Made by a program: the position numbers and the translations under genes. The notes beneath the pieces are model-generated. The model was not told where the DNA came from. It ran no database searches and was given only the letters and a program-made list of their open reading frames with translations. 9,491 nt of DNA from JBGZEX01 sp041846495 (lineage in GTDB: Bacteria > Bacteroidota > Bacteroidia > Bacteroidales > Marinifilaceae). Shown here one piece after another: positions 1 through 6,988 of the stretch (positions within the stretch are counted from its first letter, which is position 1; each line of letters begins with the position of its first letter). The stretch lies in NCBI GenBank assembly GCA_041846495.1, contig JBGZEX010000048.1, positions 1-9,491 on the forward strand, written 5' to 3'.

Positions 1-516
1 CTTGCCCGTACGGGCAAACTGTTGGCGGTGGACCACGAAGGAGTGCGTCCCGATATCCTCATCCTCGGAAAAGCCATAAGCGGAGGATTGATGCCCGTGT
101 CCTGCGTCCTTGCCGACGACGAAATCATGATGTGTATCAAACCCGGAGAACACGACTCTACCTATGGGGGGAATCCCATTGCATGCAAGGTTTCCATGGC
201 TGCTTTGGAAGTTGTAAAAGAGGAGAAATTGGCCGAGAATGCCGCTCGTTTGGGCGTGATATTCAGAGAGCGGCTCAAAGCCGTGAAATCGGATATGGTG
301 GAAACGGTGCGCGGTAAAGGGCTGTTGAATGCAGTGGTGATAAAACCCAAAAACGACAAAACCGCATGGGACGTATGTCTTCGCTTGAGAGATAACGGAC
401 TTTTGGCCAAACCCACCCACCAACACATCATTCGTTTCGCTCCCCCGCTTGTGATTAAAGAAGAGGAACTCGAACAGGCAATCTCCATCATAGAAAAAAC
501 GCTGTACGAGTTTTGA
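1..516 (+). CDS. rocD: Ornithine aminotransferase (ornithine--oxo-acid transaminase), C-terminal part
   Basis: This is a partial gene: the reading frame is open from base 1 and ends at TGA 514-516, giving 171 residues of a protein usually about 400 long. The enzyme is a PLP-dependent class-III aminotransferase that moves the delta-amino group of ornithine to 2-oxoglutarate, giving glutamate-5-semialdehyde and glutamate in arginine/proline metabolism. What is visible is the LARTGK segment at the left edge, the motif LGKAISGG with the PLP-binding lysine at codon 24 (bases 70-72), and the block GEHDSTYGGNP with its phosphate-contacting threonine near codon 54. The C-terminal small domain ends in EKTLYEF. 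The GEH-STYGGNP block points to ornithine aminotransferase rather than acetylornithine aminotransferase or GABA transaminase, although those share the fold. The downstream gene is about 240 bp away and probably a separate transcript. Nothing looks broken; the 5' part simply lies outside the window. Confidence 0.92.
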   Translation, partial: LARTGKLLAVDHEGVRPDILILGKAISGGLMPVSCVLADDEIMMCIKPGEHDSTYGGNPIACKVSMAALEVVKEEKLAENAARLGVIFRERLKAVKSDMVETVRGKGLLNAVVIKPKNDKTAWDVCLRLRDNGLLAKPTHQHIIRFAPPLVIKEEELEQAISIIEKTLYEF

Positions 517-528
517 TGCGGCCCGTCC

Positions 529-552
529 GCCGGAATAAAGTTTATTGCCGGC
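529..552 (+). terminator. Possible stem-loop after rocD
   Basis: Just downstream of the rocD stop, GCCGGAATAA and TTATTGCCGGC can pair around AGT with one bulged G. An alternative longer pairing joins TCCGCC (526-531) with GGCGGA (557-562). There is no run of T after either structure on the plus strand, so this is not a canonical intrinsic terminator; it could be a 3' end stabiliser. Confidence is low. Confidence 0.35.
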
Positions 553-591
553 TTCGGGCGGAATTCCCGGACTTAAAGCGGACAAGCGAAT

Positions 592-648
592 GACATTATG
601 TCGGTTAAAAAAGTGAGGCATATAAGCGTTTTTATGACAAAAAGTCAT
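592..648. promoter_or_regulatory. Short inverted repeats in the rocD-hsp20 gap, possible operator region
   Basis: The 243-bp gap at 517-759 contains no gene that I can support. It holds two small palindromes built on related half sites: GACAT-T-ATGTC at 592-602 and ATGAC-AAAAA-GTCAT at 634-648, about 42 bp apart and upstream of the heat-shock gene. I found no good TAnnTTTG box here and no CIRCE element (TTAGCACTC-N9-GAGTGCTAA), so the way the heat-shock gene is controlled is not visible. The repeats are short and may be chance. Confidence 0.25.
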
Positions 649-746
649 TTGATTGCGATGCAAACGTGTTTTTCCGGGTTGGCATCTTATTTGAATATTG
701 ATAATTGAATCGCTTATATGTCGATTCGAATTCATAACTAAATAAG

Positions 747-753
747 AAAGGAG
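747..753 (+). promoter_or_regulatory. Shine-Dalgarno sequence of the hsp20 gene
   Basis: AAAGGAG lies 6 nt before the ATG at 760 and 9 nt before a second in-frame ATG at 763, so either methionine could be the start. A near-perfect Shine-Dalgarno is not the rule in Bacteroidota and suggests efficient translation, fitting an abundant stress protein. Confidence 0.7.
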
Positions 754-759
754 AACATT

Positions 760-1188
760 ATGATGCCTATTAGAAAAACACAGAACTGGTTACCGGGTAT
801 TTTTAATGATTTTTTCGGTAACGAATGGATGGAGAATATCAATAGAAGTTTGCCTGCATTGAATATTTGGGAAAACGACAAGGCTTTTACCGTAGAGGTG
901 GCCGTACCGGGATTGACTAAAGAGGATTTCATTATAAAGGTGAACGAAGATAACGAATTGGTGATTTCCATGGAGAAAAAAGAGAACAGGGAAGAGAAGT
1001 CCGAAGCCGGTCGTTGTTTGAGGAGAGAGTTTTCTTACTCGCATTTCCAAAAGAGGATGATATTGCCCGATAATGTACGACCGGAAGGAATTACCGCCAA
1101 GGCGGAACACGGCGTATTGAGGATAGAAATTCCCAAAAAAGAGGCGGATGCGGAGGTTCGTAAGGAAAGATGTATAGAAATCCGATAA
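760..1188 (+). CDS. Hsp20/alpha-crystallin family small heat-shock protein
   Basis: This is a complete 142-residue protein, a normal length for bacterial small heat-shock proteins. These are ATP-independent cytoplasmic holdases that form oligomers and keep unfolding proteins soluble until DnaK or ClpB refolds them. The N-terminal arm (about 1-33, with WLPGIFNDFFG) is followed by the alpha-crystallin domain (about 34-127). The diagnostic segments are VPGLTKEDF (49-57), the FSYSHFQKRMILPDNV stretch (91-106) and AEHGVLRIEIPK (115-126), the family A-x-x-x-G-V-L signature. The C-terminal tail has the short I-x-I anchor IEI (139-141) that normally docks on a neighbouring domain. A strong ribosome-binding site precedes the start, and a strong intrinsic terminator follows, so it appears monocistronic. 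It resembles IbpA/Hsp18-type proteins, but I give no symbol because paralogues are named inconsistently. Confidence 0.93.
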   Translation: MMPIRKTQNWLPGIFNDFFGNEWMENINRSLPALNIWENDKAFTVEVAVPGLTKEDFIIKVNEDNELVISMEKKENREEKSEAGRCLRREFSYSHFQKRMILPDNVRPEGITAKAEHGVLRIEIPKKEADAEVRKERCIEIR

Positions 1189-1236
1189 TGCATTCGCATA
1201 TTTTCTGAAGGGTAGGCTTAGGTCGGGTGTTTCGAT

Positions 1237-1281
1237 AAATCCGGGGTCGTTCGAGTTTTCGGCGTACGACCCCGGATTTTT
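1237..1281 (+). terminator. Strong intrinsic terminator after hsp20
   Basis: A perfect 14-bp inverted repeat, AAATCCGGGGTCGT (1237-1250) and ACGACCCCGGATTT (1266-1279), encloses a 15-nt loop and runs straight into TTTTT (1277-1281). The GC-rich stem with a T tract is a textbook rho-independent terminator. It closes the hsp20 transcript and separates it from uvrA, whose promoter begins almost at once. Confidence 0.88.
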
Positions 1282-1308
1282 AATTTCGGAAATATTCGAT
1301 TATCTTTG
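1278..1308 (+). promoter_or_regulatory. Bacteroidota-type promoter of uvrA
   Basis: TATCTTTG (1301-1308) matches the -7 consensus TAnnTTTG of the primary sigma factor of Bacteroidota. Nineteen bases upstream is TTTT (1278-1281), a weak match to the -33 TTTG element. The start of transcription should fall near 1312, giving a leader of about 23 nt before the ATG at 1335. The -33 element overlaps the T tract of the preceding terminator. Confidence 0.65.
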
Positions 1309-1334
1309 ACGTTTTTCAATCCTATTGTATTTCG

Positions 1335-4175
1335 ATGGATAATTTAGAAGAAGGGAAAATTGAGATTTACGGTGCGAGGGAGCATAATCTCAAAGATGTG
1401 GACGTATCTATTCCCCGCAATTCCTTGACGGTTATTACGGGATTGAGCGGAAGCGGAAAATCCTCGTTAGCTTTCGATACCTTGTATGCCGAGGGGCAAC
1501 GTCGTTATATGGAAACCTTTTCCGCTTATGCCCGTCAGTTTATGGGAGGATTCGAGCGTCCGGACGTGGATAAAATCGAAGGTTTGAGTCCCGTGATTTC
1601 CATAGAGCAGAAGACTACGAATAAAAATCCCCGTTCTACCGTGGGTACGATTACCGAGATATACGATTTTCTGCGGTTGCTGTTTGCCCGGGCTTCCACG
1701 GCATATTCTTACAATACGGGAGCTCCCATGGTAAAATACGGGGATGAAAAAATCGTAGAGCTTATAGGGGATGATTTTTCCGGAAGCCGGGTGATTTTGC
1801 TGGCTCCCGTTGTAAAGGGGCGCAAGGGACATTATAAAGAGCTGTTCGAACGATTGCGGAAGAAGGGTTTTTTGCACGTGAGGGTGGACGGCGTATTGAC
1901 CGAATTGCTCCGGGATATGCGGGTCGACCGTTATAAGGTGCACGATATAGAGATCGTAGTGGATAAATTGACGGTGGATGTTAAGGATATCCGTCGTATA
2001 AAGAACAGCGTGGAGGTGGCTATGAAAAACGGCGACGGAGTTATGGCCGTTTTGAATCCGGATACCGGAAATATACGTTATTACAGCAGGAAACTTATGT
2101 GTCCGGATACGGGCATATCGTATAAGGATCCGGCGCCTCATTCCTTTTCCTTTAATTCTCCCCACGGGGCATGTCCGAAATGCAAAGGATTGGGCGTCGT
2201 AAGTATTGCGGATATCGAAAAGATAATTCCCGATATGTCTTTATCCATACGTAAGGGGGCGATACAGCCTTTGGGTCCCTATAAAAACAATATGTTTTTC
2301 TGGCAAATCGAAACGGTTTTGAAGTTGAAAGGATTCGATTTGGATAGTCCGGTAGGCGAGCTTCCGGAAGAGGTGTTATCCGATGTGCTTTACGGATATC
2401 CCGGTTATATTCGTCTGGAAAACGATTCCATAGGCGTATCTTCCGGAAATTTGTACCAATACGAGGGGATTGTGAAATTTGTGGTGGAGCAGAGCGGAAA
2501 TGCCTCCTCCGGGAAAGCCCGGAAATGGGCCGAGCAATTCATTTCGGTTAAGGAGTGCGATTTATGCGGAGGACAACGTTTGAATAGAGAGGCTTTGAAT
2601 TTCAGGATAGGAGCCTATAATATATCCGAACTGGCGGAGATGGAGCTTTCGGATTTATACGAATGGTGCGGGAAAGCGGACGGGGATATGGACGGGGTTC
2701 GTAAAATCGTTGTCGGAGAAATCCTTAAGGAATTACGGGTACGTTTGAAATTCCTTATCGATGTGGGGTTGGGTTATCTCTCGTTGAACAGGGGATCGGC
2801 TACATTGTCGGGAGGAGAGTCGCAACGGATACGTTTGGCGACGCAAATCGGTTCCGAATTGGTGAATGTGGTGTATATACTGGATGAGCCGAGTATAGGG
2901 CTTCATCAGAAGGACAATCGGCTGTTGATACGTTCCCTTTTGGAATTGAGGGATTCGGGGAATACGGTAATCGTGGTGGAACACGACAGGGAGATTATGG
3001 AGCATGCGGATTATATCGTGGATATGGGACCTATGGCCGGCCGTCACGGGGGCGAGGTGGTAGCTTCCGGAGACTATGCCACGGTTTGCAAGTCGGATAC
3101 CCTTACGGCAGCCTATCTCAGCGGCCGGAAATCCATTCCTTTGCCTGCTTGCCGTCGTCCGGGGAACGGTAATTTCATCGTACTTAAGGGATGCAGGGGG
3201 AACAATTTGAAAAACGTGGATGCGGTTCTTCCCTTGGGATGTTTCGTTTGCGTGACGGGAGTGAGCGGAAGCGGGAAATCCACCCTTATAAACGACACGC
3301 TCTATCCGGTGTTGAGTTCCCGTTTGCACGCCTCGCTTGCGACGCCTTTGCCTTACGATGCGGTAGAGGGATTGGAATATGTGGACAAGGTCGTCGTCGT
3401 CGACCAGCAACCCATCGGGAGAAGTCCGCGTTCCAATCCGGCCACTTATACGGGAGTATTCGACGATATCCGCAAGTTTTTCGAACAATTGCCCGAGGCC
3501 AAAATAAGGGGGTATGCGGCCGGGAGGTTTTCTTTCAACGTGCCGGGAGGTCGTTGCGAAGCATGTAAGGGAGTGGGTGTGAAAACTATAGAGATGAATT
3601 TTCTGCCCGATGTATACCTGCCGTGCGATATATGCGGAGGGAAGCGCTACAATAAGGAGACTTTGGAAGTCCGTTATCGCGGGAAATCCATAGGAGATGT
3701 GCTGGATATGACCGTCAACCGGGCTTCGGAATTTTTCGAAAATATTTCGTTCATACGTAATAAATTGGAGGTGATTCGTTCCGTGGGATTGGGATATGTG
3801 AAATTGGGCCAACAATCCACCACTTTGAGCGGAGGGGAGTCGCAACGCATAAAATTGGCTGCCGAATTATCCCGTAAGGATACGGGTAAAACCTTGTATA
3901 TCCTGGATGAACCTACTACGGGATTGCATTTCGAGGATATACGCATTCTTTTGGACGTATTGAACAAGCTTGTCGAACGGGGGAATACGGTGGTCGTAAT
4001 CGAGCATAATCCGGACGTAATCAAATCGGCCGATTATATTATCGACATGGGGCCCGAAGGAGGTAAAAACGGAGGATGTATCCTGAGCTGCGGTACGCCC
4101 GAAGAAGTAGCCGCATCCGATAGAGGATATACGCCCCGTTTTTTAAGGGAAGAATTGAAAGCCGCTTCCCGCTGA
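1335..4175 (+). CDS. uvrA: UvrABC system protein A, excinuclease ATPase subunit
   Basis: A complete 946-residue protein of normal UvrA length. UvrA dimerises, finds distorted DNA and loads UvrB during nucleotide excision repair in the cytoplasm. Two ABC ATPase halves are visible. The first has Walker A GLSGSGKS (36-43), signature LSGGESQR (491-498) and Walker B ending LDEP (516-519). The second has Walker A GVSGSGKS (642-649), signature LSGGESQR (831-838) and LDEP (857-860). The UvrB-binding and insertion regions sit between Walker A and signature of the first half. Zinc modules: CDLC (408-411) and the C-terminal CEAC (741-744) with CDIC (764-767), spaced as in Escherichia coli UvrA. The N-terminal module has CPKC (280-283) but its partner reads CPDT (256-259), so one cysteine is missing. 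There is no clear Shine-Dalgarno before the ATG; a TAnnTTTG promoter lies just upstream. The gene is convergent with lepB. UvrA paralogues exist in some Bacteroidota, but both ATPase halves here look fully functional. Confidence 0.97.
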   Translation: MDNLEEGKIEIYGAREHNLKDVDVSIPRNSLTVITGLSGSGKSSLAFDTLYAEGQRRYMETFSAYARQFMGGFERPDVDKIEGLSPVISIEQKTTNKNPRSTVGTITEIYDFLRLLFARASTAYSYNTGAPMVKYGDEKIVELIGDDFSGSRVILLAPVVKGRKGHYKELFERLRKKGFLHVRVDGVLTELLRDMRVDRYKVHDIEIVVDKLTVDVKDIRRIKNSVEVAMKNGDGVMAVLNPDTGNIRYYSRKLMCPDTGISYKDPAPHSFSFNSPHGACPKCKGLGVVSIADIEKIIPDMSLSIRKGAIQPLGPYKNNMFFWQIETVLKLKGFDLDSPVGELPEEVLSDVLYGYPGYIRLENDSIGVSSGNLYQYEGIVKFVVEQSGNASSGKARKWAEQFISVKECDLCGGQRLNREALNFRIGAYNISELAEMELSDLYEWCGKADGDMDGVRKIVVGEILKELRVRLKFLIDVGLGYLSLNRGSATLSGGESQRIRLATQIGSELVNVVYILDEPSIGLHQKDNRLLIRSLLELRDSGNTVIVVEHDREIMEHADYIVDMGPMAGRHGGEVVASGDYATVCKSDTLTAAYLSGRKSIPLPACRRPGNGNFIVLKGCRGNNLKNVDAVLPLGCFVCVTGVSGSGKSTLINDTLYPVLSSRLHASLATPLPYDAVEGLEYVDKVVVVDQQPIGRSPRSNPATYTGVFDDIRKFFEQLPEAKIRGYAAGRFSFNVPGGRCEACKGVGVKTIEMNFLPDVYLPCDICGGKRYNKETLEVRYRGKSIGDVLDMTVNRASEFFENISFIRNKLEVIRSVGLGYVKLGQQSTTLSGGESQRIKLAAELSRKDTGKTLYILDEPTTGLHFEDIRILLDVLNKLVERGNTVVVIEHNPDVIKSADYIIDMGPEGGKNGGCILSCGTPEEVAASDRGYTPRFLREELKAASR

Positions 4176-4208
4176 ACCGGCCGGTTGCGGTTATTCGGGA
4201 ATACGACT

Positions 4209-4235
4209 GCCGGGAAAGAGCCGGCGGGATGTTTT
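4209..4235 (+). terminator. Weak stem-loop between convergent uvrA and lepB
   Basis: GCCGG (4209-4213) and CCGGC (4221-4225) can form a 5-bp stem around GAAAGAG, followed after six bases by TTTT (4232-4235). It sits in the 58-bp space between two converging stop codons, where a terminator is expected. The stem is short and the T tract not adjacent, so support is modest. Confidence 0.35.
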
Positions 4236-5613
4236 ATTCGGCCTTTTTAAAAAACCTGTTCCACCGTATTTTTCCGAGGAACTTTTTGTCCTTATCCAAA
4301 GAAAGCCATATGAAGGATGCCTTGCCGAGGATGTGGTCTTCCGGTACATAACCCCAGAATCGGGAATCCGAGGAGAGACCGCGATTGTCGCCCATCATCC
4401 AGTAGTAATCCATTTTAAAGGTGTAGGAATCGGCTATATTTCCGTTTATATAAATATCCTTTCCCTTTATTTCCAATCTGTTGTTTTCATATACGCTTAT
4501 GATTCTCTCGTACAAGGGGATATTGAGCGTGTCGAGGGGTACGGTGGTGCCTTTCCGGGGGATGTAGAGAGGACCGAAATTATCGGCATTCCATGCATAC
4601 CGTTTGTCGAAAGGGAAGATGTGTTTGGGATCGGCCGTATTATCCGTATTTTTTTCAATGGAGAGGATGTTGGTGAATTTTTTCAATTTCCTCTCCATGG
4701 CTTTAGTCAACGGTATGCTGTAAAGGGAAGAGGAGAACATGGAGATTTCGTCGTAGGAAATACCTATTTCCTTGAGTCTTTCCCGGTTGAGCGGTGTGCC
4801 GTTGGTCTTTATCGTGTAAAGGTATTGGAGTTCGTCCGGATTTTCCGCCGGTTGTCCGTTGACAAAGAGGCGGGAATCGATGATTTGAATGGTATCTCCG
4901 GGCATGCCTACTCCCCTTTTGATAAAATACGTGCGTTTATCTATGGGACGAGCGATGATCCGGTTGTTTTTTCTGAGCATATCTCGGGCCATGCTTTCGG
5001 CTTGGGAGTAAGCTATGTTTTGATTGTTCCTGCCGGCCATGATACCGTAGGCGTATTCCCGTATCTGGTCGTAATAATCGGGATTCTCCCTTCCGAGAAC
5101 AACGGTATCTCCCGCCGGAAAATTGAATACGATAATGTCGTTGCGTTCGATTTTTTTCAGTCCGGCGATACGCCTATAGGGCATTTTGATAAGTTCCGAA
5201 TAGGATTTTGCCGTTTCGGAAAAGGGCATGGTGTTGCTGGTGAACGGAACCGCGAGGGGAGTCATCGGCAAACGGGGCCCGTATGCCACCTTGCTTACGA
5301 AAAGATAGTCCCCTACCAACATGCTTTTTTCCATGGAAGAAGTGGGGATGGTATAGGCTTCGAAAAAGAAAAAACGAATGAAAGAGGCTGCGATAACGGC
5401 GAATATGATGGCATCTATCCATTCTACGATTTTGGTCTGTTTCTTGACTCCTTTCTTTTTCCAAAATGCCCAATGGACTTTTTTGGATATGTAGATGTCG
5501 AATATGACGGGCACCAAAAGGAGGAGCCACCAATTTCCCACCCATAAAATCCAAAGGAGATATGCTGCGGTTACGATAGAAAATTTTATGCGGTTTTTTC
5601 GAGGTACTTTCAT
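4234..5613 (-). CDS. lepB: Signal peptidase I, long Bacteroidota form
   Basis: A complete 459-residue membrane serine protease of family S26, which removes signal peptides from exported proteins on the outer face of the inner membrane. Hydrophobic segments at about 12-42 and 62-84 anchor it. The catalytic serine is in IPTSSM (S93), the catalytic lysine in YFIKRGVGMPGD (K232), and the conserved box GDNRGLSSDSR spans 408-418, so all key elements of the Ser/Lys dyad are present. It is longer than the Escherichia coli enzyme (324 residues): about 139 residues separate Ser and Lys, and about 176 separate Lys from the GDNR box, with a hydrophilic region rich in charged residues around 260-345. Long forms of this kind are usual in Bacteroidota. 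The start lies 8 bp after the dapB stop, so the two genes are almost certainly one operon; no Shine-Dalgarno is visible. It could be one of two lepB copies in the genome. Confidence 0.95.
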   Translation of the reverse strand: MKVPRKNRIKFSIVTAAYLLWILWVGNWWLLLLVPVIFDIYISKKVHWAFWKKKGVKKQTKIVEWIDAIIFAVIAASFIRFFFFEAYTIPTSSMEKSMLVGDYLFVSKVAYGPRLPMTPLAVPFTSNTMPFSETAKSYSELIKMPYRRIAGLKKIERNDIIVFNFPAGDTVVLGRENPDYYDQIREYAYGIMAGRNNQNIAYSQAESMARDMLRKNNRIIARPIDKRTYFIKRGVGMPGDTIQIIDSRLFVNGQPAENPDELQYLYTIKTNGTPLNRERLKEIGISYDEISMFSSSLYSIPLTKAMERKLKKFTNILSIEKNTDNTADPKHIFPFDKRYAWNADNFGPLYIPRKGTTVPLDTLNIPLYERIISVYENNRLEIKGKDIYINGNIADSYTFKMDYYWMMGDNRGLSSDSRFWGYVPEDHILGKASFIWLSLDKDKKFLGKIRWNRFFKKAE

Positions 5614-5621
5614 TATGATAA

Positions 5622-6359
5622 TTATTTGATAAACGTATTTAAAAGATCATCCATTGTATATATGCCTTTTTTACGGGAGGCCATGAAATCTGCGGCTATC
5701 AGGGCTCCGACGGCGAAGCCTTTGCGGGAAAAGGCGTTGTGAGAGATTGCGATTTCGTCGTTTTCGGAAGTATAAACCACCCGGTGTTTACCCGTAACTT
5801 CACCTTGGCGTATGCAGCTTACAGGAAGGATTCCGTCCGGGACATTTTCGTCCGGAAGAACGGTTTTCCATGCGGCGTAGTCCGCTCTCTTTTCGAGGAT
5901 GTCCTCTGCAAGGGATATGGCCGTCCCGCTCGGGGCATCCAATTTGTGGATATGGTGGGTTTCCTCCATGGAGATTTCGTATTCCGGGCATCCGCTCATG
6001 AGGATTGCCAATTGCCGGTTGAGTTTGAAAAAAAGATTTACGCCGATACTGAAATTGGAGGCGTAGAAAAAACCTCCCGATTTCTTCCGGCAAAGGGCTT
6101 CCACTTCCGCCTTCGAACCGAGCCAGCCGGTGGTGCCGGAGACCACCGGAATGCCGATTTCAAAACAGCGGACAAAATTTTCTACGGCCGATGCGGGAGT
6201 CGAAAATTCGATGGCCACCTCGGCTTTCTTCAATAAATCCCTATGGGAGATATCCCAATCGCCTTTGTCTATTGCAACGACGACCTCGTCTCCCTGGGAA
6301 AGCGCCGCTTCGTGTACGGCCTTCCCCATTTTTCCGTATCCCAATAAAGCGATTTTCAT
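5622..6359 (-). CDS. dapB: 4-hydroxy-tetrahydrodipicolinate reductase
   Basis: A complete 245-residue enzyme that uses NAD(P)H to reduce the product of DapA in the diaminopimelate branch, supplying lysine and meso-diaminopimelate for peptidoglycan. The N-terminal nucleotide-binding motif is GYGKMG (7-12). EFSTP (51-55) and SGTTG (74-78) line the cofactor site. The catalytic block is EETHHIHKLDAPSGTA (132-147), with the expected histidine H135 and lysine K139. It is about 28 residues shorter than the Escherichia coli enzyme (273), mainly in the N-terminal domain, which is common in Bacteroidota. It heads the dapB-lepB operon. A TAnnTTTG promoter box lies 4 bp upstream of the ATG, so the mRNA may have almost no leader. 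The region next to the start has no Shine-Dalgarno, which fits. Confidence 0.96.
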   Translation of the reverse strand: MKIALLGYGKMGKAVHEAALSQGDEVVVAIDKGDWDISHRDLLKKAEVAIEFSTPASAVENFVRCFEIGIPVVSGTTGWLGSKAEVEALCRKKSGGFFYASNFSIGVNLFFKLNRQLAILMSGCPEYEISMEETHHIHKLDAPSGTAISLAEDILEKRADYAAWKTVLPDENVPDGILPVSCIRQGEVTGKHRVVYTSENDEIAISHNAFSRKGFAVGALIAADFMASRKKGIYTMDDLLNTFIK

Positions 6360-6363
6360 AAGG

Positions 6364-6394
6364 CAAAGATATATAACATTCTTAAATGTACATA
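6364..6394 (-). promoter_or_regulatory. Promoter of dapB-lepB, close enough to the ATG for a leaderless mRNA
   Basis: On the minus strand, TATCTTTG (6371 down to 6364) matches the Bacteroidota -7 box TAnnTTTG. The 4 bases lying 19 bp upstream read TATG, a weak -33 element. By the usual geometry transcription starts at about 6360-6358, right at the ATG (6359-6357). A small inverted repeat, ACATT-CTTA-AATGT (6376-6389), lies between the two boxes and could be an operator. Confidence 0.55.
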
Positions 6395-6447
6395 GGAATG
6401 GAAAAATATAATGCGGGTTCGCAATGTCAAAAATATTCGTTAAAAAT

Positions 6448-6495
6448 CATATGGAGTCATATCTTTTTTCATATAAGGTTTATATTTGCGCATAT
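6448..6495 (+). repeat. Four CATAT repeats at helical spacing upstream of and over the cysteine-rich gene start
   Basis: CATAT occurs at 6448-6452, 6458-6462, 6470-6474 and 6491-6495, that is with steps of 10, 12 and 21 bp, close to one, one and two DNA turns. The first and last are within the palindrome CATATG. The repeats surround the -7 box at 6481-6488, so a regulator bound to them would sit on one face of the DNA at this promoter. The region is AT-rich, so chance is possible. Confidence 0.35.
6481..6488 (+). promoter_or_regulatory. -7 promoter box of the cysteine-rich gene and receptor cluster
   Basis: TATATTTG is a perfect match to TAnnTTTG. It ends 5 bp before the ATG at 6494, so transcription is expected to begin at about 6492-6494 and the mRNA would be leaderless or nearly so. 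No clear -33 TTTG is found about 19 bp upstream (the bases there read CATA), which suggests a promoter that may need an activator. Confidence 0.5.
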
Positions 6496-6916
6496 GAAAA
6501 GAAACGGATATAATACGGTTTCCTTTTTTCTCCTTTTCGTCTTCCTTGTGGGGACGACGGGTTTTTGTGTGGGAAAGATTTATTGCAGGGTATGCAACGA
6601 TGCTCATGTGGAGATATCTCTTTTGATGCAGGAGGAGAAATGCAGTTGTTCGGAACACGGTTGCATCGTGTGCGACGGATGCGCCATGGATGCTCACGAA
6701 TGTAAACAGGATGCCGGACGGGATACCGTGTATTATAAGGTGGAGGGGGAATGGACGGATGCGGAAAGGAATCGGGATTTCTCCGTTTTTTATTCTTGTA
6801 CGGTTTTTTTTGAAATTTCCCTTCGGGAGAATATTGTAGAACCTCATACGACATTTATTTCCTTGTGCACAATCGATCCGCCGGAGCCGGCTTCCTTGTG
6901 CATATTCAGATGTTGA
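6494..6916 (+). CDS. Exported cysteine-rich small protein, HYC_CC_PP-like, of a metal-linked receptor locus
   Basis: I read a 140-residue protein from ATG 6494. This start gives a clean signal peptide (MKRN followed by the hydrophobic stretch SFFLLFVFLVGTTGF at 10-24); an upstream in-frame ATG at 6386 would bury the signal and lies before the promoter box. The mature part has 13 cysteines counting C25: KIYCRVC (C31, C34), CSCSEHGC (C50, C52, C57), CIVCDGC (C57, C60, C63) and HEC (C70), then C102, C125, C136 and a terminal C140. The CxxC and CxC spacing mixed with histidines suggests binding of a soft metal such as copper or zinc. The KIYC near the signal, the cysteine cluster in the middle and the PPEP (129-132) near the end recall the small HYC_CC_PP family found next to TonB-dependent receptors in Bacteroidota, though this copy is divergent. 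It lies 72 bp upstream of a receptor gene and is probably cotranscribed. Its function is unknown; a periplasmic metal-binding or sensing role is inference. Confidence 0.7.
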   Translation: MKRNGYNTVSFFLLFVFLVGTTGFCVGKIYCRVCNDAHVEISLLMQEEKCSCSEHGCIVCDGCAMDAHECKQDAGRDTVYYKVEGEWTDAERNRDFSVFYSCTVFFEISLRENIVEPHTTFISLCTIDPPEPASLCIFRC

Positions 6917-6976
6917 CATAAAGGACGCTTTTTAAATCCTGTCGGGAGGCGGGATAGATGTTTTTTATGTTAAATC

Positions 6977-6982
6977 AAAAGG
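6977..6982 (+). promoter_or_regulatory. Possible ribosome-binding site of the receptor gene
   Basis: AAAAGG ends 6 bp before the ATG at 6989 and supports that start over an overlapping out-of-frame ATG at 6958. No TAnnTTTG box is seen in the 72-bp gap at 6917-6988, which favours cotranscription with the gene before it. Confidence 0.5.
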
Positions 6983-6988
6983 TAATAG

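Noticed and set aside
2733..3845. Long minus-strand open frame of 370 codons inside uvrA.
   Set aside because: It is antisense to two intact ATPase halves of UvrA and has low-complexity, His/Arg/Ser-rich composition typical of a shadow frame.
4333..5547. Long open frame of 404 codons on the plus strand, antisense to lepB.
   Set aside because: It lies wholly inside lepB on the opposite strand, its translation shows no known domain or signal, and lepB has complete catalytic motifs. It is a by-product of codon use.
6386..6493. Upstream ATG at 6386 as start of the cysteine-rich protein.
   Set aside because: It would put 36 residues before the signal peptide, begins upstream of the TAnnTTTG box, and overlaps the dapB promoter region. 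ATG 6494 gives a normal signal peptide.
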